Shown here piece by piece: positions 42,401 through 55,789 of a DNA stretch of 64,000 nt; positions within the stretch are counted from its first letter, which is position 1; each line of letters starts with the position of its first letter. The notes beneath the pieces were generated by a model. The model made no database searches, was not told where the DNA came from, and saw only the letters and a program-made list of their open reading frames with translations. The DNA is taken from positions 24,625,934 to 24,689,933 of the forward strand of contig JAQFVV010012394.1 of assembly GCA_028023455.1 (NCBI GenBank). Direction: 5' to 3'. Made by a program: the position numbers and the translations under genes. The DNA comes from Epiperipatus broadwayi. Its lineage: Eukaryota > Onychophora > Udeonychophora > Euonychophora > Peripatidae.

Positions 42401-42580
42401 CTCATTTGCATAAAGTTTGCATATTATACTGATAGAATGATTTCAACAAACAAGTCAGAACTGGCTATGATATGAGAAGCACAGTTTCTCGAAAGTGCTC
42501 AGCCATTTTAATTGACTAATTGATATTAATTATACAGCTTTATGTTATAAGTGTGATAGCACTATTTAATATTATCATTA
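42401..42580 (+). repeat. PLE 3' terminal region
   Basis: ATTTGCATAAAGTTTGCATA and CTCGAAAGTGCTCAGCCATT correspond to CATTTGCATAAATTTACATC and CTTGAAAGCGCTTAGCCATT at 24.17-24.26 kb. The shared 3' region links the two GIY-YIG remnants to one family. Confidence 0.6.
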
Positions 42581-42589
42581 AATGTTGTA

Positions 42590-44050
42590 TATATATTTGT
42601 CTCTTTGAAAAAAAAATAAGTTAACATTATTTTTAACATTGTTTTTAAAATTAATTCAATTTATTTTTCTATTTGTTTTAAAAAAAACTCATTTTCTAAT
42701 CTCAGTAATTGCAAGAGTTAAGTTTTAATTGAAACCCATGACTGGTTATTTGGGTGTTGTGGAATCTTTGAACTAGGTGAGGAAGGAAGATTAAAAATGT
42801 CTGCACTTTTGATTGATTCGCTTTCTTTTAGGGAGGCAGAAATGATTCTCAGAATTTAAGAGATGAAAGTATATTTACAAAATAGCCTGATCACCTGAAT
42901 ACTAAATCTAGCACATATATATGACTTAAGAATGACTGCATATAGAAATATATTCTATCATTTTTAACAAGTATAGATTAATTTAATATTTATGGATAAT
43001 GTTAAAATAAAACAATATTAAAGATAAATATAACCCAAAAAATAAATTATACGAACAAAAGAGGAACATCAAATGAATATGAATTGCTTTTCCAGTATAG
43101 GATTGCAGAGATCTCATAGTGAGAGTTCAATGTTTTTGTGATTACCATCATGAAGGATTTTTAAAAACACTGCAAGATATTTAGAGCAGCGTATAGGTAT
43201 GATAACATGTAGCTTTCATGAGGCAATTCACCTTCATTTGATCCTGGATGGCACTTTTCTTGGATATTAATACTTAATTCTGAAGACAGACTGACTCTTC
43301 AGAGTAGCATATGACTGAGGGTGACATAATTGATTAGGCAGTTTATTTCTTGAATTATGGTATGGCAGGTCAGCAGACTGAATTAATTTATGATAGTAGG
43401 AACATTGGCACACTGATCAGCAGACTTTAGTTGGATAGCAGTTCATCAACTGTATCGGAATTCCAAGCTCATGCTTCCCTGGGATGGTGAAAGGAAAGTG
43501 GACACAAGCTTCTATTCATAGGATTAGCATAGTACATGGCTTCTAGCACCCAAATGATTGATAAAATTCTTAAAACTTGGTGGTCAGAGATATTATGAAC
43601 AAACTTTAAGAATTCTCTCATAAAAAGACCAGTTTGAAGAAATTTTTCTCATTAAAAGATCAACTTGATGATTTTTTTTATCAAAATATTCTGGTTGTCG
43701 GAATTTTCTGATCAAAAGATTCTGTTTTTACATTCACCTAGGTATTAATATTATTTTTCACCAAAAGGTATCTAGATTATTTTTAATTAAAATATTTCTG
43801 CTGATAATAATTTCGATCAGCTTGATTATAATTTAATACTTTAATTCTTTTTTTTTAATTAGTAAAATTTTTCCAAATACTGAAATATCTTTTGTCTAAT
43901 TGCATTCCTTGCAGTAATTAAGCATCAATTAATACCTTTTTATTGCAAGGTCAAACATTGTAAACCTCATTCCTTAAATAGATACTAATTGGTATGAAGC
44001 ACATATGTAAGCATATATCTAACTTCAGTATATTATTGAAAATGAGACCT
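42590..44050. other. AT-rich DNA with a GC-richer unresolved part
   Basis: 43080-43560 is less AT-rich and may be old element sequence, but no frame or repeat partner is visible. The TCA(A)AAGAT words near 43620-43800 recur loosely. Confidence 0.35.
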
Positions 44051-44059
44051 GGAAATAAA

Positions 44060-44690
44060 TATAACAACAACAAAAAAATGTATTGTGGAAGAGTACAACA
44101 GGATATAATATTGGGAGGTGAATAAGAAATTGGAAAATGTTATAAAAATGACCCAAAGAGTGCAATAAATGAAACTATGAGAGGAAGAAATGTTCTGAGT
44201 AGAAAAGCTATCACAATATTACATGGGATATTGCCATCAGAATATATCAAAAGTCAATAAATGATGAATATATGATGTAGTAATGAAAAGTATCATTAGC
44301 ATATGGGAATGAGATTTGACAATTGAAGGAAAGAATGGAATGGGAATTGGTGGCTACAGAAATGGATTATTGGTGAAGATCTACAAGAAGGGCATAACCA
44401 AATAAAAGAATTTATATGAATATCAAACACACTATAGTAAATGAAATCAGAACATGAGAATTGGAATCATATGGACTTGTATGGAAAATATCTCAGAAAA
44501 TATTACCAAACAAATATTAAAATGAATACTATCAGGAAAGAGAAAAATGAATCATCCAAAAAGGAGATGGAAAAAGAAATATAGAGGAATTAGAGCTACA
44601 AATTTGTGAAAAGATTTAGGGACTGATAGAAAGGCGTGGCAATTAAAAATCAGAAGATGTTATAGAACCATAAGAGATTGATAAGGGTAA
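44060..44690 (+). pseudogene. LINE-like 3' coding remnant
   Basis: Reading in shifting frames near 44540-44680: MNHPKRRWKKKYRGI, then KDLGTDRKAWQLKIRRCYR. This resembles the LINE C-terminal pattern G.P..RW.D.I..DL....... DR..W...., distinct from the RTE copies above. The upstream part (44.06-44.5 kb) has no clear motif. Many stops. Confidence 0.45.
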
Positions 44691-44954
44691 ATTATTTAAA
44701 TAATGATATCATATCATCACCATACCCAATTAATAGAAGAAGTTAATTGCAATCAAAATTAATTGCATGTATAAATCAACAAAAAATAAAATGACTATAA
44801 CAAGTTTTACTGTAAAAATTATTTATGGTAATTGAACAATATTATTTCAAATCAAAGGAAATGATAAATAGGTTATCTTCCTGTTTTGGATGATTTCTAA
44901 TTGAACAAAATAATTGAATGATTTTATCACCAGGAATCTTGGAAGGGACAGAAC

Positions 44955-45060
44955 TGAATTGGTTCCAGAATGGAGCATAAGATCCTCCTTCAATTCCAAT
45001 TCTGGCTTTTCCAGTATAAAAACCTTCTATGAACTTCTAAGCAATGAAGTTATTTCTTTA
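44955..45060 (+). repeat. tRNA-derived SINE, partial
   Basis: CATAAGATCCTCCTTCAATT, CCAATTCTGGCTTTTCCAGT and CTATGAACTTCTAAGCAATG keep the B-box side and the tail; the head is unclear. Confidence 0.5.
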
Positions 45061-45064
45061 TTTC

Positions 45065-47145
45065 TTTAATGATTACAATGTTCAAATGCAAATAAACCAA
45101 AATATGAAGATAATAAACCATTTGAAACAATTTTAAAAGATGTAATTTTAATATAAAGATTGAATAACAGACGCTGAATGGGAGGAAAAATTCCATTTTA
45201 CAATCATCAAACTTCAAACTTAAGAGGTCTTCATAATTTGTAAAATCTTATAGTGAGAAGTTAGCACATCATCAGTTATAATTATTATCTGGGTTTGAAT
45301 CCAACTTAAAGTAAAAAAAACTTGAAAAGATATTTCAACAGGCTTTAATTTTCACCTAATAATTCAATATTGGTTAATAGAGGTTTACTCTAGGATGGAA
45401 AAAAATAATGAAATATTCACTTACACCTGCTTTTTAACAATTGGCGAACCTGATGAGTACTGCCTTTTGTGATGAAGTGAGCTATTTAAAAGTTGTTTAT
45501 CTATTTTTTACCTACTTAATATTTTATTGTCATGAAAGTCATTTTACATTTAGCATAAATATCTTTCTAAATCAAAAAAAACATTGTCATAATAATGAGA
45601 ATTATTTATTTGTTATTACAAATTCCCTACATGACTTGTTAATTCATTTTTATTATGCTTTACCAAGTAATTCTAACTGTCCACACTTTCCAAGAATATT
45701 GTACAATATAGCAGCTATCTTTTTATTAATCCCCAAATAATCTAATCTATAAAAGATAATCACATACTTGAGTTCCAGAAGTGGCATATCAGTGATACTA
45801 ACATTGCACGAATTTCCATTAGATTACTAGAACTGAATTTACCAAATGTAATTATAAACGTCTTGCTTATATTTTTTAAATTACTCATTAGAATTAATTA
45901 ACAAAATATATACAATTTATATGTCCAACAATTGTCACAATATATATATAAGTAGATATCAATTTACCAACCAACACTGAATAATAAGCTGAGTGTGTAT
46001 CTGTATGAAAGGGCTCCTACTCTTGACTTTATTCTTATCATTATTATTTTTGTTATTATTATTGTTGATGGTATTATTTTAGAAAGTATCTGGAATATTA
46101 AACTCAAATTTGAGCCAGATATTTTTTTCTGACAATTTATCATATAAAAATATCACCAGAGTTCTTTATACTACAGTTTTCATGAATGATCTGCACTTGG
46201 TTTTAGAAGTGGGGGAGGGGGAATCATATGACTCCATATTAACATGAATAATGGTGTGATCAATATAAACTTTTTATATAATTCAAACTGAAACCATAAC
46301 AACTAATCAGTAACACCATCCACAAACATAACAATATCATATTAGCCTTTCAATCAATGAAGAAAATTTTAAAAAGACTTCTTTATCAAAGGAAACATAT
46401 ATTAACTTTATCATATGTATTGAATTAAGATATGATGTTTGAGGTTTCTTTGATGTATAATCATTGAGTGACTTTTGAAGAGATAATATCAAGCTACAAA
46501 CACATCCCAAAGTGATCAGAAGCAATGACCCAATAAACATGACTTGATTGAACTTTTTGGTGTTTAAACAAGAATCTACAATTGAAGAATTATGGCTCAA
46601 GAAACAGAGGTTTTATGAAGTTCCAACAAATTACTTTTTCCAGATTGAACAATAATGCCAGCTAGATTTGATCATATGCAATTGGAGTCTCACCAAGAGA
46701 TTCAGAGCAACCCATGATTGTTGTGCTTATCTGATTCATAATTGGAATTTAACAGAACTGTTAATCTATGACTACATTAGCAAAATTGAAGAATTAATTA
46801 AAGTCACTGGTGAATTAATCTTCTGGATGAAATATCTATAAGTTCCTTTATGATATTTTGTTAATAGTGAAGCTATATAAAAAAATCCATATGCTATATA
46901 TAACTAATAATAAACTCTGAAAACAGTAGAACAAAATGCCAAAAGGCTTAAGATCATAATAGAATAAAATATCTAATCTTGCAAATAAATAACATATTAA
47001 ATGTGAAGATAATAATAATAACAACAACAATAAACTACTCAGCAACTCACCCAGCAATAACACTAAATCTTTTATGTAAATAAAACCACCACACAGGAAC
47101 TAGTCATATTAACATTTTGTTTTTCAGGATAAACATTTTCTACAA
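45065..47145. other. AT-rich DNA, no gene recognised
   Basis: Open frames at 45441-45740, 46337-46600 and 46848-47063 show no motif; the last is low-complexity. No repeat family recognised. Confidence 0.4.
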
Positions 47146-47150
47146 ATAGC

Positions 47151-47239
47151 TTGTAACATATCACTAAAGTATATATATATATCCTCTGATATATTGTAAC
47201 ATATCACTAAAGTATATATATATATCCTCTGATATATTG
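47151..47239. repeat. 43-bp direct duplication
   Basis: TTGTAACATATCACTAAAGT plus an AT run and CCTCTGATATA occurs twice in a row (starts 47151 and 47194). The copies are essentially identical, so this is recent slippage. Confidence 0.75.
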
Positions 47240-47339
47240 TCCAGACTAACACAGTAATGTATGATTATGTTTAGGTTTAAAACCCTTAATTATTAGATGC
47301 CATGTGAACAGCATGTCATTAGAATGATCTATCATTTTT

Positions 47340-47690
47340 TATACACTGCTCAATGGCACAATGACCTACATTATTGGAACAATGAGAGTGTTAGTCATAA
47401 AGTTCTCAGATTGATTCTTAGTTTGGTCACTTCTGACTTTCAAACTTTTTATGAACTCCAGAGCAATGCTCATTTGATAAAGTATGAAATAACCTATTCA
47501 TTTTGCATTTGTCGTTATACCTGCATTTCATTTCTTGTGAACTGCTTTCATTTAACACATCCCTGGCACAGTTTGACACAGTTGGTAGGTGTTCAACTTG
47601 GGTTTGAAAGGTCCCAGGATCAATTCTGATGCTCACAGGTTTGACATTCAAATCTTATGAACTTCTGAGCAATAAAGTCATATCCCTTTT
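47340..47690 (+). repeat. Two tRNA-derived SINE copies
   Basis: Copy 1 (47340-47475): TGCTCAATGGCACAATG, CAGATTGATTCTTAG, tail ATGAACTCCAGAGCAATG. Copy 2 (47561-47690): TGGCACAGTTTGACACAG, GTGTTCAACTTGGGTTTG, GGTCCCAGGATCAATTCTG, tail CTTATGAACTTCTGAGCAAT; it belongs to the AGGTCCCAGG subfamily seen at 34.0 kb. The 110-codon frame across them is a shadow. Confidence 0.6.
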
Positions 47691-47699
47691 TCTTTGTTC

Positions 47700-49430
47700 A
47701 TTTAATACATTTATTGCTATCAATTATTTTCTTAGGGATGTCTTTTTGTATTGCTTTGCTTACTAATATGTAAATTATTTTTATATCTTTATTTAATACT
47801 TGTAATAAATACTTTATTTTTTAGAATGTATTTTACCAAATGTTGAACTATCTTTTTGTTGTAAATTAGTTTTAACACTAAATATAAAACACAATCTACT
47901 AATTTTGCATATGATCTCATATCTGCATTTCATTTATGGGTTGATGCTTTTTTTGATAAAAATTTTAAAAAATTTCGAACATAAAGATTCGCTAATAAAT
48001 CTTTACATTTATGGATCACTTTCTTCATTGCTTTTATATAACACATTTATTGCCATCCATTATTTCTTGTGGAATATTTTTTTATATGCTTGTTGAAAAA
48101 CTGCTAAATAAATTCAGTAATAAATTTGTACATTTTCTTATGGCTTATTTTTTCCCATTGGTTTTTCCCATGTAGTATATTCTGATGAATAGATTGTCTT
48201 ATTTCAAGTAGATCACATGGTTTAACAACTCTGAGTGACCTTGTGAGGAACATTTAAGGAAAAGAGATGAAATCACTATAGATTTTAATATAAAATATAA
48301 TAAATACTAAATAAAACCTCTTGTACTAATCATTAGGTCACTTTGGATTGTTTGAAGAATTAAGCCATCAGCTTAAATAGTGTAATAGGTGTAAAAGGCA
48401 GCTGTATGGTGGTCATACTATAGGCCAGTACTTTCTTACAAGGAAAGTCATAGACAGAAACTAGTTGGGTATTCTGTTTAATAATATTAACTGGAAAAGT
48501 TGCTGCATGGTAAGAGAAATGCCTTTATGCAAGTTAAATTTCCACACCCCTAGTCTCGTGAACAGATCTGGCCTGATTGCAGTGTGACAGCATAAGAACT
48601 TGCATTTATTAAGGCCTGGGCTTGCATGATCTATGTTTTTTTTCCAAAAAATCAAAACAAAACTTTAAAGCACATGCTAAATGAAACTATGTTTCCCTTT
48701 TTTGAAAATCTCTTTAATTTGTAAGCCTTATAATTAATATCATATGCCAAGTAATAGAGTTGTAGAAGCACTTACTAATTATGCAGTAATTCAGATTTTT
48801 CAGTTACATTGTTTGCCTAAATGTTTCACAATGTTCTGGTCATGGTAATATGAAATCAACTCTACTTTAGCAGTTTTATATATTGAATCAGAATTGACAA
48901 AAAAACATAAAATTAGGACGATGTTATTAGTGGACTCTCGAGACATTGAGGAAAATAATATATATATATATTGCATTATATGTATTTTATTTTGTTTTCT
49001 CAAATATTGATCCAAAATCATACAAGTTAATTTATATAAGTACCAATTCGTGCAATTTTAATTTATCTATATTTGCAAGTAAAATAATTAATTTTTGTAA
49101 ATATCTTAAATGTTTTTTATCATGTGAAAAATACCCTCCTCTCCACCCATAAAATAAAATTGATTAATTAAAACAAAATGAATTTTATTCATATCGGCCT
49201 TTCAAGCCAATTGTGAAAACGCTTTGCAAGTGTTAAATAATAAATGAAACACTCGAAAGGTTGACAATGCGAAAGATAGAATGTAAAATTAATACAGACA
49301 CTAAAAAATAAATGTATTTATATAAAATGAATTCTATATAATTTTGTTTAACAAAAGGCACAAAAAAAGAATATTATAAATGTATAATTAACTGAAACAC
49401 AGGCTTATTATATACCTGTGTCTACATATG
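47700..49430. other. AT-rich DNA, no gene recognised
   Basis: Open frames on both strands are short and motif-free. Confidence 0.4.
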
Positions 49431-49434
49431 TAAT

Positions 49435-49565
49435 ATAGGATATATGAGCACAGACTTTCAGATGATTATTTATCTTTTCAGCATATATGTGCTTGAGTGT
49501 ATCAGTGTTATTAGATAAAGTGGAGAGTGATGGATCATCTGAAAGTCTGTGCTTATATACCCTAT
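49435..49565. repeat. R4-derived foldback
   Basis: TATATGAGCACAGACTTTCA (49441) and TGAAAGTCTGTGCTTATATA (49539) are inverted arms. The middle, GATTATTTATCTTTTCAGCA and GTGTATCAGTGTTATTAG, matches R4 at 59.40-59.46 kb. The CTGATGA side of the ribozyme module is missing. Confidence 0.6.
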
Positions 49566-49569
49566 ATTA

Positions 49570-51605
49570 AATGTATAATTGTGTACATTTTTACTCTCCT
49601 GACTTTGATGGCTACAATGTGATAAATAACAATCTCTTTATTCTAGTCAACATATTGGTTCAAAATAACTCTTGTTTTACTTGGTTTCATTTGAAATCTT
49701 TCATGTATAACTTATGTTTTCTATTAACAAATTTAGCTTCTCAATTTCAAATATTTGTTCAACAATAGAATAATTTTTTCTATAATTATTATTTCAGTTT
49801 AAAAACTTAGTCATGTTATATAGTCAGGTAACTAAGGATTTTAAGGAATATTTATTTAAGGGGAGAAATTTTCACACTTACATTGTTTATCCAATAAATT
49901 TTTAGAAGCCATTATACGATACCTTGCACTTTCTTTTGTTTAATGGTAGATTATAAGTAAAAAAAATCAAACAGTTGGTTTCTTCCACTAGAATAAATAA
50001 AAAAAATTGTAGGCACATTCCCAGTGAAATTCTATAGTTGATATAATCAACAAAGGGACATTAAATGATAATACTGTTTTAATGAAATGTGCACAATAAT
50101 ATATTTTTAAAAAATTGTTTTTTTAGTCATTCTGATGTTTGTTTTTTGATTTGGACCATCATGTATTTGAATAATTTTATGGATCAATTATAAAGTTCAG
50201 CTATAAAAAAAAAAATTTCACTACAATACAGATCAATAAAAGCAGATTAGTAAAACATATAAATTTTATTAATTATCATAGTCAAATGGTGCCAAGTCGG
50301 TTTAGTTTAGTACAATGGTAGACAGTATAGTATTTTGTGCATTTTGAACAATTGTCAGAAATCTGAATCAAAAAGTAATCCTTGTGAATTTAAATAAAAC
50401 ATATTTGCAATCATTTTCAAACATTGGAACGATTCTTAAACCTAAGCCTTTTCATTTACATATAAATTTTATTAATTATTGTGCTGATTCTCCTAATTGA
50501 TAAAGTGTCTTTATGCCCCACACTACTTGCACAACCACACATAGTACCCCTGTCTATTGGTATTCATTAATTATACATGCATATGTGGATGAATCACCAG
50601 TAACTAAGTCATGGAAAATGGATTAATCGTTATTATCAATAGTATGTAAAATGTTAAATGCTTTGTGTTTCTTTTTAATAGACATATTTTTAAACTTTTC
50701 AAAGACTATCAATGAATAAGTCTACCTACAAAAATGGGCTGTTTCTACAGACCGCATATAATTCTCGGAATGGTGTAGTATTAAAAAATAATTTGAAAAG
50801 TTTATTTTTTTAAAAAGGGGGGTTGTCAAGCTACTAAATTTTTAAATTTACGAAGTTAGATGTAAGAATTATGTTTATGTCTTTGCTTTGATGCATCGAT
50901 TTTTAATTTTATCTTTAATCATTATAATGCAGGATGATGTAACATATATATTAGCATAAATATACAGTTTAAAGTAATATAATTTTAGACTTTAATAATA
51001 AATCTATTTTTCTTTTTCTGCTTCATCTTTTTTTTTTTTGTTGATTTTAATGTTTTTATAAATCAATTGTTTACAAAGAAAATTAAATTTAATTAAGAAA
51101 AATAACTGTGAAATGAGAATTTTAATTAAATTATTTCTATTTTAATTATCTTTTTATTTCATCATATATACTAATACTTAGATTGCGCTTTTGCTTTTAA
51201 AGATTGTGATCTTAGATGAAAGAATTTTAAATTTTAGTGAAACATGATCGATAACATTAGATCGGTGAAAATATCTAAAAGTAACAGTTAAGGCTTCGAG
51301 AGCGATTTAGAAATGTGTGTTTAATGTTATATAATAGTCAATTCCTGAATTGTAAATATAGCAATATAAGACTCAATATTGACTTCTAAAAAATTATTTT
51401 CTTTATCCAAATCCTTAACCGCATAATAATTAGAATTGTATTTTAAGTAAATCGTGTTTACTTTATTTGAAAATGTAAAAGATACATTTCATCCTTACTA
51501 TTGCTTTTTTTTTATAGTCAATAACTTGTAGGAATTATAATCAACTTTAGATTTATTATATCATAAGAATATTTAATAAAGATATTATTAGATTTATATG
51601 AAAGT
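49570..51605. other. AT-rich DNA, one faint SINE head
   Basis: A faint SINE head at 50300-50335 (TTTAGTTTAGTACAATGG). Nothing else recognised. Confidence 0.4.
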
Positions 51606-51619
51606 GATATATTCCATAG

Positions 51620-53640
51620 TGTAATGTGACGCACTGTGACTTCTCCTTATACGGAGTCAGAAATCTCTCAGCAACTACACCCAGAAAAACCTGTTAGCCA
51701 CTTTACCTTTCCATTCCTCACCCTACGTTTTTTTATATCTTGCTCCATTCCATTTCCACAACATACTCTTTGTCAGCTCTATGGCCTTTATATCTAACTC
51801 TCCCTTTATCTTTTCCCAAACCCAGCATAAAAATCAATAACCCACTTGCTGTATAATCACTTTCATTATATTTATTCTTCCACAAATTTATTATTTGTAT
51901 CCTTTCTACTTTCAGGCATTTTCATTAAATTAATAGATGCCTAATATTTTCAATGCCTTCCTTACACAACTGGCAGACCAAATCACCCACATTTTTCCAT
52001 TTACGTGTATAATTCCGTTTGAGCCTTTTCCTTGCTATTATCATAAATTAACTCGCACCCAATATTCCTTTTAGTTCTATATATATTTAAACTCTTTTTA
52101 CTCTCCATAGTAGTTCTCCATCTCTTCAACTCCCTATTCTTTATTAATGCATCTATTCTTCTATCCCATTCCTTAACACTATAATACTCAACAATTCTCC
52201 TAACACAATCATCTTACATTTTGTACAAGTATACTGACATAAATTCTTTATCCAAATCTTCTGCATACCGCATTATCTTTCTCACCCATCTTGCATAACC
52301 CAATTAAATACTATTTTGGTTATTCTTTTAATAACCATAAATTGCATTCTATCAAACATTTTCATTTTGCTTTCTGCATCCCTCATATAAAAACTTGACC
52401 ATCCCATTTCTCCTTGAATTGCCTTCTTTGCTGTCCACACACGTGCATCTAATGCATGTCTTCCTACTTGTTTTTGTTCTAAGTAATCTAACACTTCTTT
52501 ATTAACACATAATGCACCATTATCATATGTTAATCCTGCTACTGCCACTCTCTTCCATACAATTATAGCTACATCCTATTTATTATATGAAAACACTTAA
52601 TTTCTTTATCAATCCCTTTCTTTTCTTTGCTTTATTTATCAATTTTTCTCTTATTCATCCAAGCAATTTCTCTTTTTATTTAAGACAATTCCCAAATAGT
52701 TATATACATTCACTACCACACTTAACTTTATATCCCCCCAATAAAAACTCTTTGTCTTCTCTTTCCCCATTATTAATCATCATTACTTTTGATTTTTTTT
52801 TCACTAAACATAATCCCTATCTCTTTACCCACTCTTATGCATGTTCTCAGCATAACTTTAATATATATTCTCTTCTTTATGTGCACAAAAAGACGTCATC
52901 TACAAATAAAAGACCCGATAATGTATATATTCCCTTGCCACCTATCAATGGTATTTCTATCCTTTTCCTAGTCTTTCTATTGCTCTCTCCATTTCTCTCA
53001 AATACAACAAAAACAAAATAGGTGACATAGGGCATCCTTGTCTTAGTCCCATCCCTTTTTTAATTTTAACTGATTCTATATTCCCTAATTGATATGTATA
53101 GTAATTATTTTCATATAATTTCTGAATAATATCCACTAAAGCTTCATCCATTCCTAAATTTACTAAACTTACCCATAATCTATTTCTATTTACTTTACCA
53201 CATGCCTTCTCTATATCTATAAAAACCCATATATCACTGTCTACCTGTATATCTACTTATATTCATAAGTTGTATAACATAAATAACCTATCTCCTATAT
53301 ACCTATCTGATCAAAAACCTCCTTGCATTTCTTCTGCAATATTATTTTCTTCCATCCATTTTGCAACCTTTCCAGCCACCATATTTGGGAAAACTTTATA
53401 TAAAACTGATGTTATCACTATCGGCCTATAATTGTTTAACTTTCTATGATCCTTATTCTTTCCTTTAAATAGGAGTCTTACTCTTTCTTGTATTACTCCA
53501 ACTAACCAGAAAATCTCTTTTCTTTGCCATCTTATTAAAACACAATAATAATTTTCCTTTTGCCTACACCCTAAATTCATTATCATTTCTGCTAAGCAAT
53601 TTTTCACTTCAATAATGCCATCTAGTGTAAGATCTACCAA
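51620..53640 (-). pseudogene. LINE (non-LTR retrotransposon), RT to 3' end, decayed
   Basis: Longest LINE copy. From its 5' side on the minus strand: LFKGKNKDHRKLNNYRPIVI, TSVLYKVF and EEMQGGF (53640-53311), the RT fingers; VFIDIEKA..KVNRNRLW (near 53210), RT motif A with its Asp; GLRQGCPMSPILFLLYL (about 53030-53080), motif B; GLLFVDDVFLC (about 52885-52915), motif C with the DD pair. C-terminal pieces follow: VAGLTYDNG and GRHALDARV.TAKKAIQGEM (52548-52400), then the 3' region shared with the copies at 1.2-1.9 and 32.3 kb. Stops separate the blocks. The 5' end is cut at the P1 repeat. Plus-strand frames such as 52587-53021 are shadows. Confidence 0.8.
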
Positions 53641-53825
53641 TCAGTAGATGCTGAAAGGTCATGCATCATAATCTGCTAATCCCTATCTATTGGCTTTCCA
53701 TCCAATATTCTCAGACTAGTTGTTAATTTATGGCTTTCATTAGTGAAGAATCTTAGATCTAAGAGAAGTGCATCTGGGTTCAGGTCTAATGCTATTTTAG
53801 CAGCTTAGATAAGCATAAATAATGA
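53640..53825 (-). repeat. P1 repeat, partial
   Basis: AATCCCTATCTATTGGCTTT, CCATCCAATATTCTCAGACT, GGCTTTCATTAGTGAAGAA and GGTCTAATGC match P1. It directly abuts the truncated 5' end of the LINE. Confidence 0.6.
53701..53760 (-). ncRNA. Hammerhead candidate (P1, copy g), damaged
   Basis: Minus strand: AAGATTCTTCA, CTAATGA (core G lost), helix II region, CAAC in place of GAAAC, TAGTC, TGAGAATATTGGATG. Inner stem I is UGAG against UUCA, a different base set that still pairs; the core is broken. Confidence 0.4.
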
Positions 53826-53829
53826 ATAT

Positions 53830-55085
53830 AGTGAGCCTATATACAAATATATACTAGCTAATTAGAAACTTGTTTGTCAATAACAAAACTTTTTTATCGT
53901 TCATTTGTTGAATTATATATATATATAATTGTGAAATCAGCTATATAAATTATTAGTTTTACAAACTGAAAGTTATATGATATCTAATGATATAAATGTA
54001 AGAGATTACTGTTGCTGGAAAATAGAATTGCTTTGGAATCATTGTCTTGAATCTTGTATTATTTGTTAACAGTTTATAAATTGACTTTTATATAGTATTT
54101 TACCTTAATTCAAAGTATGCTTGCTAGTAGAATATTTCAATGCTCCAATTCTTATATTATACCTTTCAGAATTTCATTATTATGATTTATGTAATTGTTA
54201 TCATCGTCAGCATGAAGCACTTGCCATTCCAACTGCAAGAGACAAAAAGAATATATCAGAGATTAGTTTTGTTATGATTGTATGAATCAATTCCATGAAC
54301 TGCAAATACATTTACATGTAGATCATGATGGTCCACTACCCATCTAATATTTTGCAATGCTGCCTTTAATATCTTCTGAAGGAATATTTTCTTTCAGAAA
54401 GACTTCAATAATATATTATTTATAGTTCTCCATATTTTATTCTCAGCCATCTTTCCAATGAAAACAATATGACAATTTTTTATGTTTGAGATAATCTTTT
54501 AACATAATCAGGATCTATTTCTTCATGAAAACTATGCTGAAGTTCATTATAAAATATTTTTTGAAAAGTCTTCATTTGTTTCCCATGTCAAGTCCAGTTA
54601 ATGTGTAAAAATAATCAAAAATATTTTATAAACATAAACTCATATTTTATTTATACCAAAATCTTTGCGTGAAAATGAGACCAGAAGGAAGTAAATACTC
54701 AGAAGGCATTTTCCTCTCTGTCAACCAATAGCACTATTCCTTATATTAAAGAAAACTGTCCATACTGATCTCTTCAGAATTTTTTCAAATCAAACATCAA
54801 TATTATAGGAATTTTTATATTATAAAAAAAACCAGAAGTTATTATCACTTACATAATATTAATACAGTGTTTTAAAATTGGGGAGGGCAAGAAGATTAAA
54901 AGACCACAAATTATATAGCAAATAAGAAAAGATAAGAATATTGAACAAAAAGGAAAAAGTAAAAGGAAGAAAAATTATCATATAATAATGGCATTTTAAC
55001 CTTATACATCAATCTAATGTGATAATTTGTAATAGAAAATTGCAGAAATTAGTAGCTTAAGTAAAATTTTCTACTGAGTGCTGCC
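53830..55085. other. AT-rich DNA, no feature recognised
   Basis: No coding signal or repeat match noticed. Confidence 0.4.
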
Positions 55086-55089
55086 TCTG

Positions 55090-55290
55090 AAAGAATAGTT
55101 TAATTGGTTAGATCATCTCTTTAAATTTCAGTATTCTGAATTCAAAGATCACTAATTCAATGTCTATGTTAGTACTATCAGATCAGAAACATCTGAAGAA
55201 CAGAATAATACCACTCTAAACATGGTGTGGTTTATTAACATGTGTTATTACTAATAGTTGAATGAATTTAAAAATGTAAATAAAGTGGAG
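55090..55290 (+). repeat. SINE family C, decayed copy
   Basis: TTTAATTGGTTAGATCATCT (A-box side, compare GGTTAGAGCATTATC at 60.67 kb), then ATAATACCACTC, and the tail AATAGTTGAATGAATTTAAA plus ATAAAGTGGA shared with 63.94-63.99 kb. Confidence 0.5.
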
Positions 55291-55294
55291 TTAT

Positions 55295-55785
55295 TTTTAA
55301 AAAAATATTTAATAATTAATTCTAGATTCTAGTATCATATTTCACGTGTTCTAAAAATATCCTCACAATGATGATATTCATAGTACATCATTTCTGCACT
55401 TGAGGACATAGAGATGATTATATTTTAAATTAGACAGGTTAAGCAAACACCACTCTAGAATTTTCAACAATCTTTATTTGATCAATGTAGTCTATAACTA
55501 TTCTGCTAAAAGATTTAGCATTAACAAACAGATTAAAAACTTTTAATCAGCCAATCCAATTCTTTTTTTTTTTCTAAATTAGAAATCTTTTTTTTTGTAA
55601 TTAGCAATCTGTTGCTGCATTCAAAATTTATATATTATATAAAAAATCATTAAATGCTGTATATCAATAATCACTGCAATTCAAATGAAATTCCTTTGCA
55701 CCTTCTTCGATTAAGTTTCTAGTATTGTCAAGTGATTTATTGAGATCTCTAAAATAATGCAAAATATTTACTATTAATGTTATTT
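55295..55785. other. AT-rich DNA, no feature recognised
   Basis: Nothing recognisable. Confidence 0.4.
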
Positions 55786-55789
55786 TAAG

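Noticed and set aside
45253-45275. Minus-strand CTGATGATGTG as a hammerhead core
   Set aside because: No GAAA or pairing flanks.
45449-45480. CTGATGAGTACTGCC as a hammerhead core
   Set aside because: No helix II or GAAA; may be a very old R2f relic but cannot be supported.
46337-46600. Minus-strand frame resembling a membrane protein
   Set aside because: Hydrophobic composition follows from AT richness; no motif or neighbouring coding sequence.
52587-53021. 144-codon plus-strand open frame, the longest in the window
   Set aside because: It lies antisense to the LINE reverse transcriptase region, has no motif and low-complexity F/S/L composition; a shadow.
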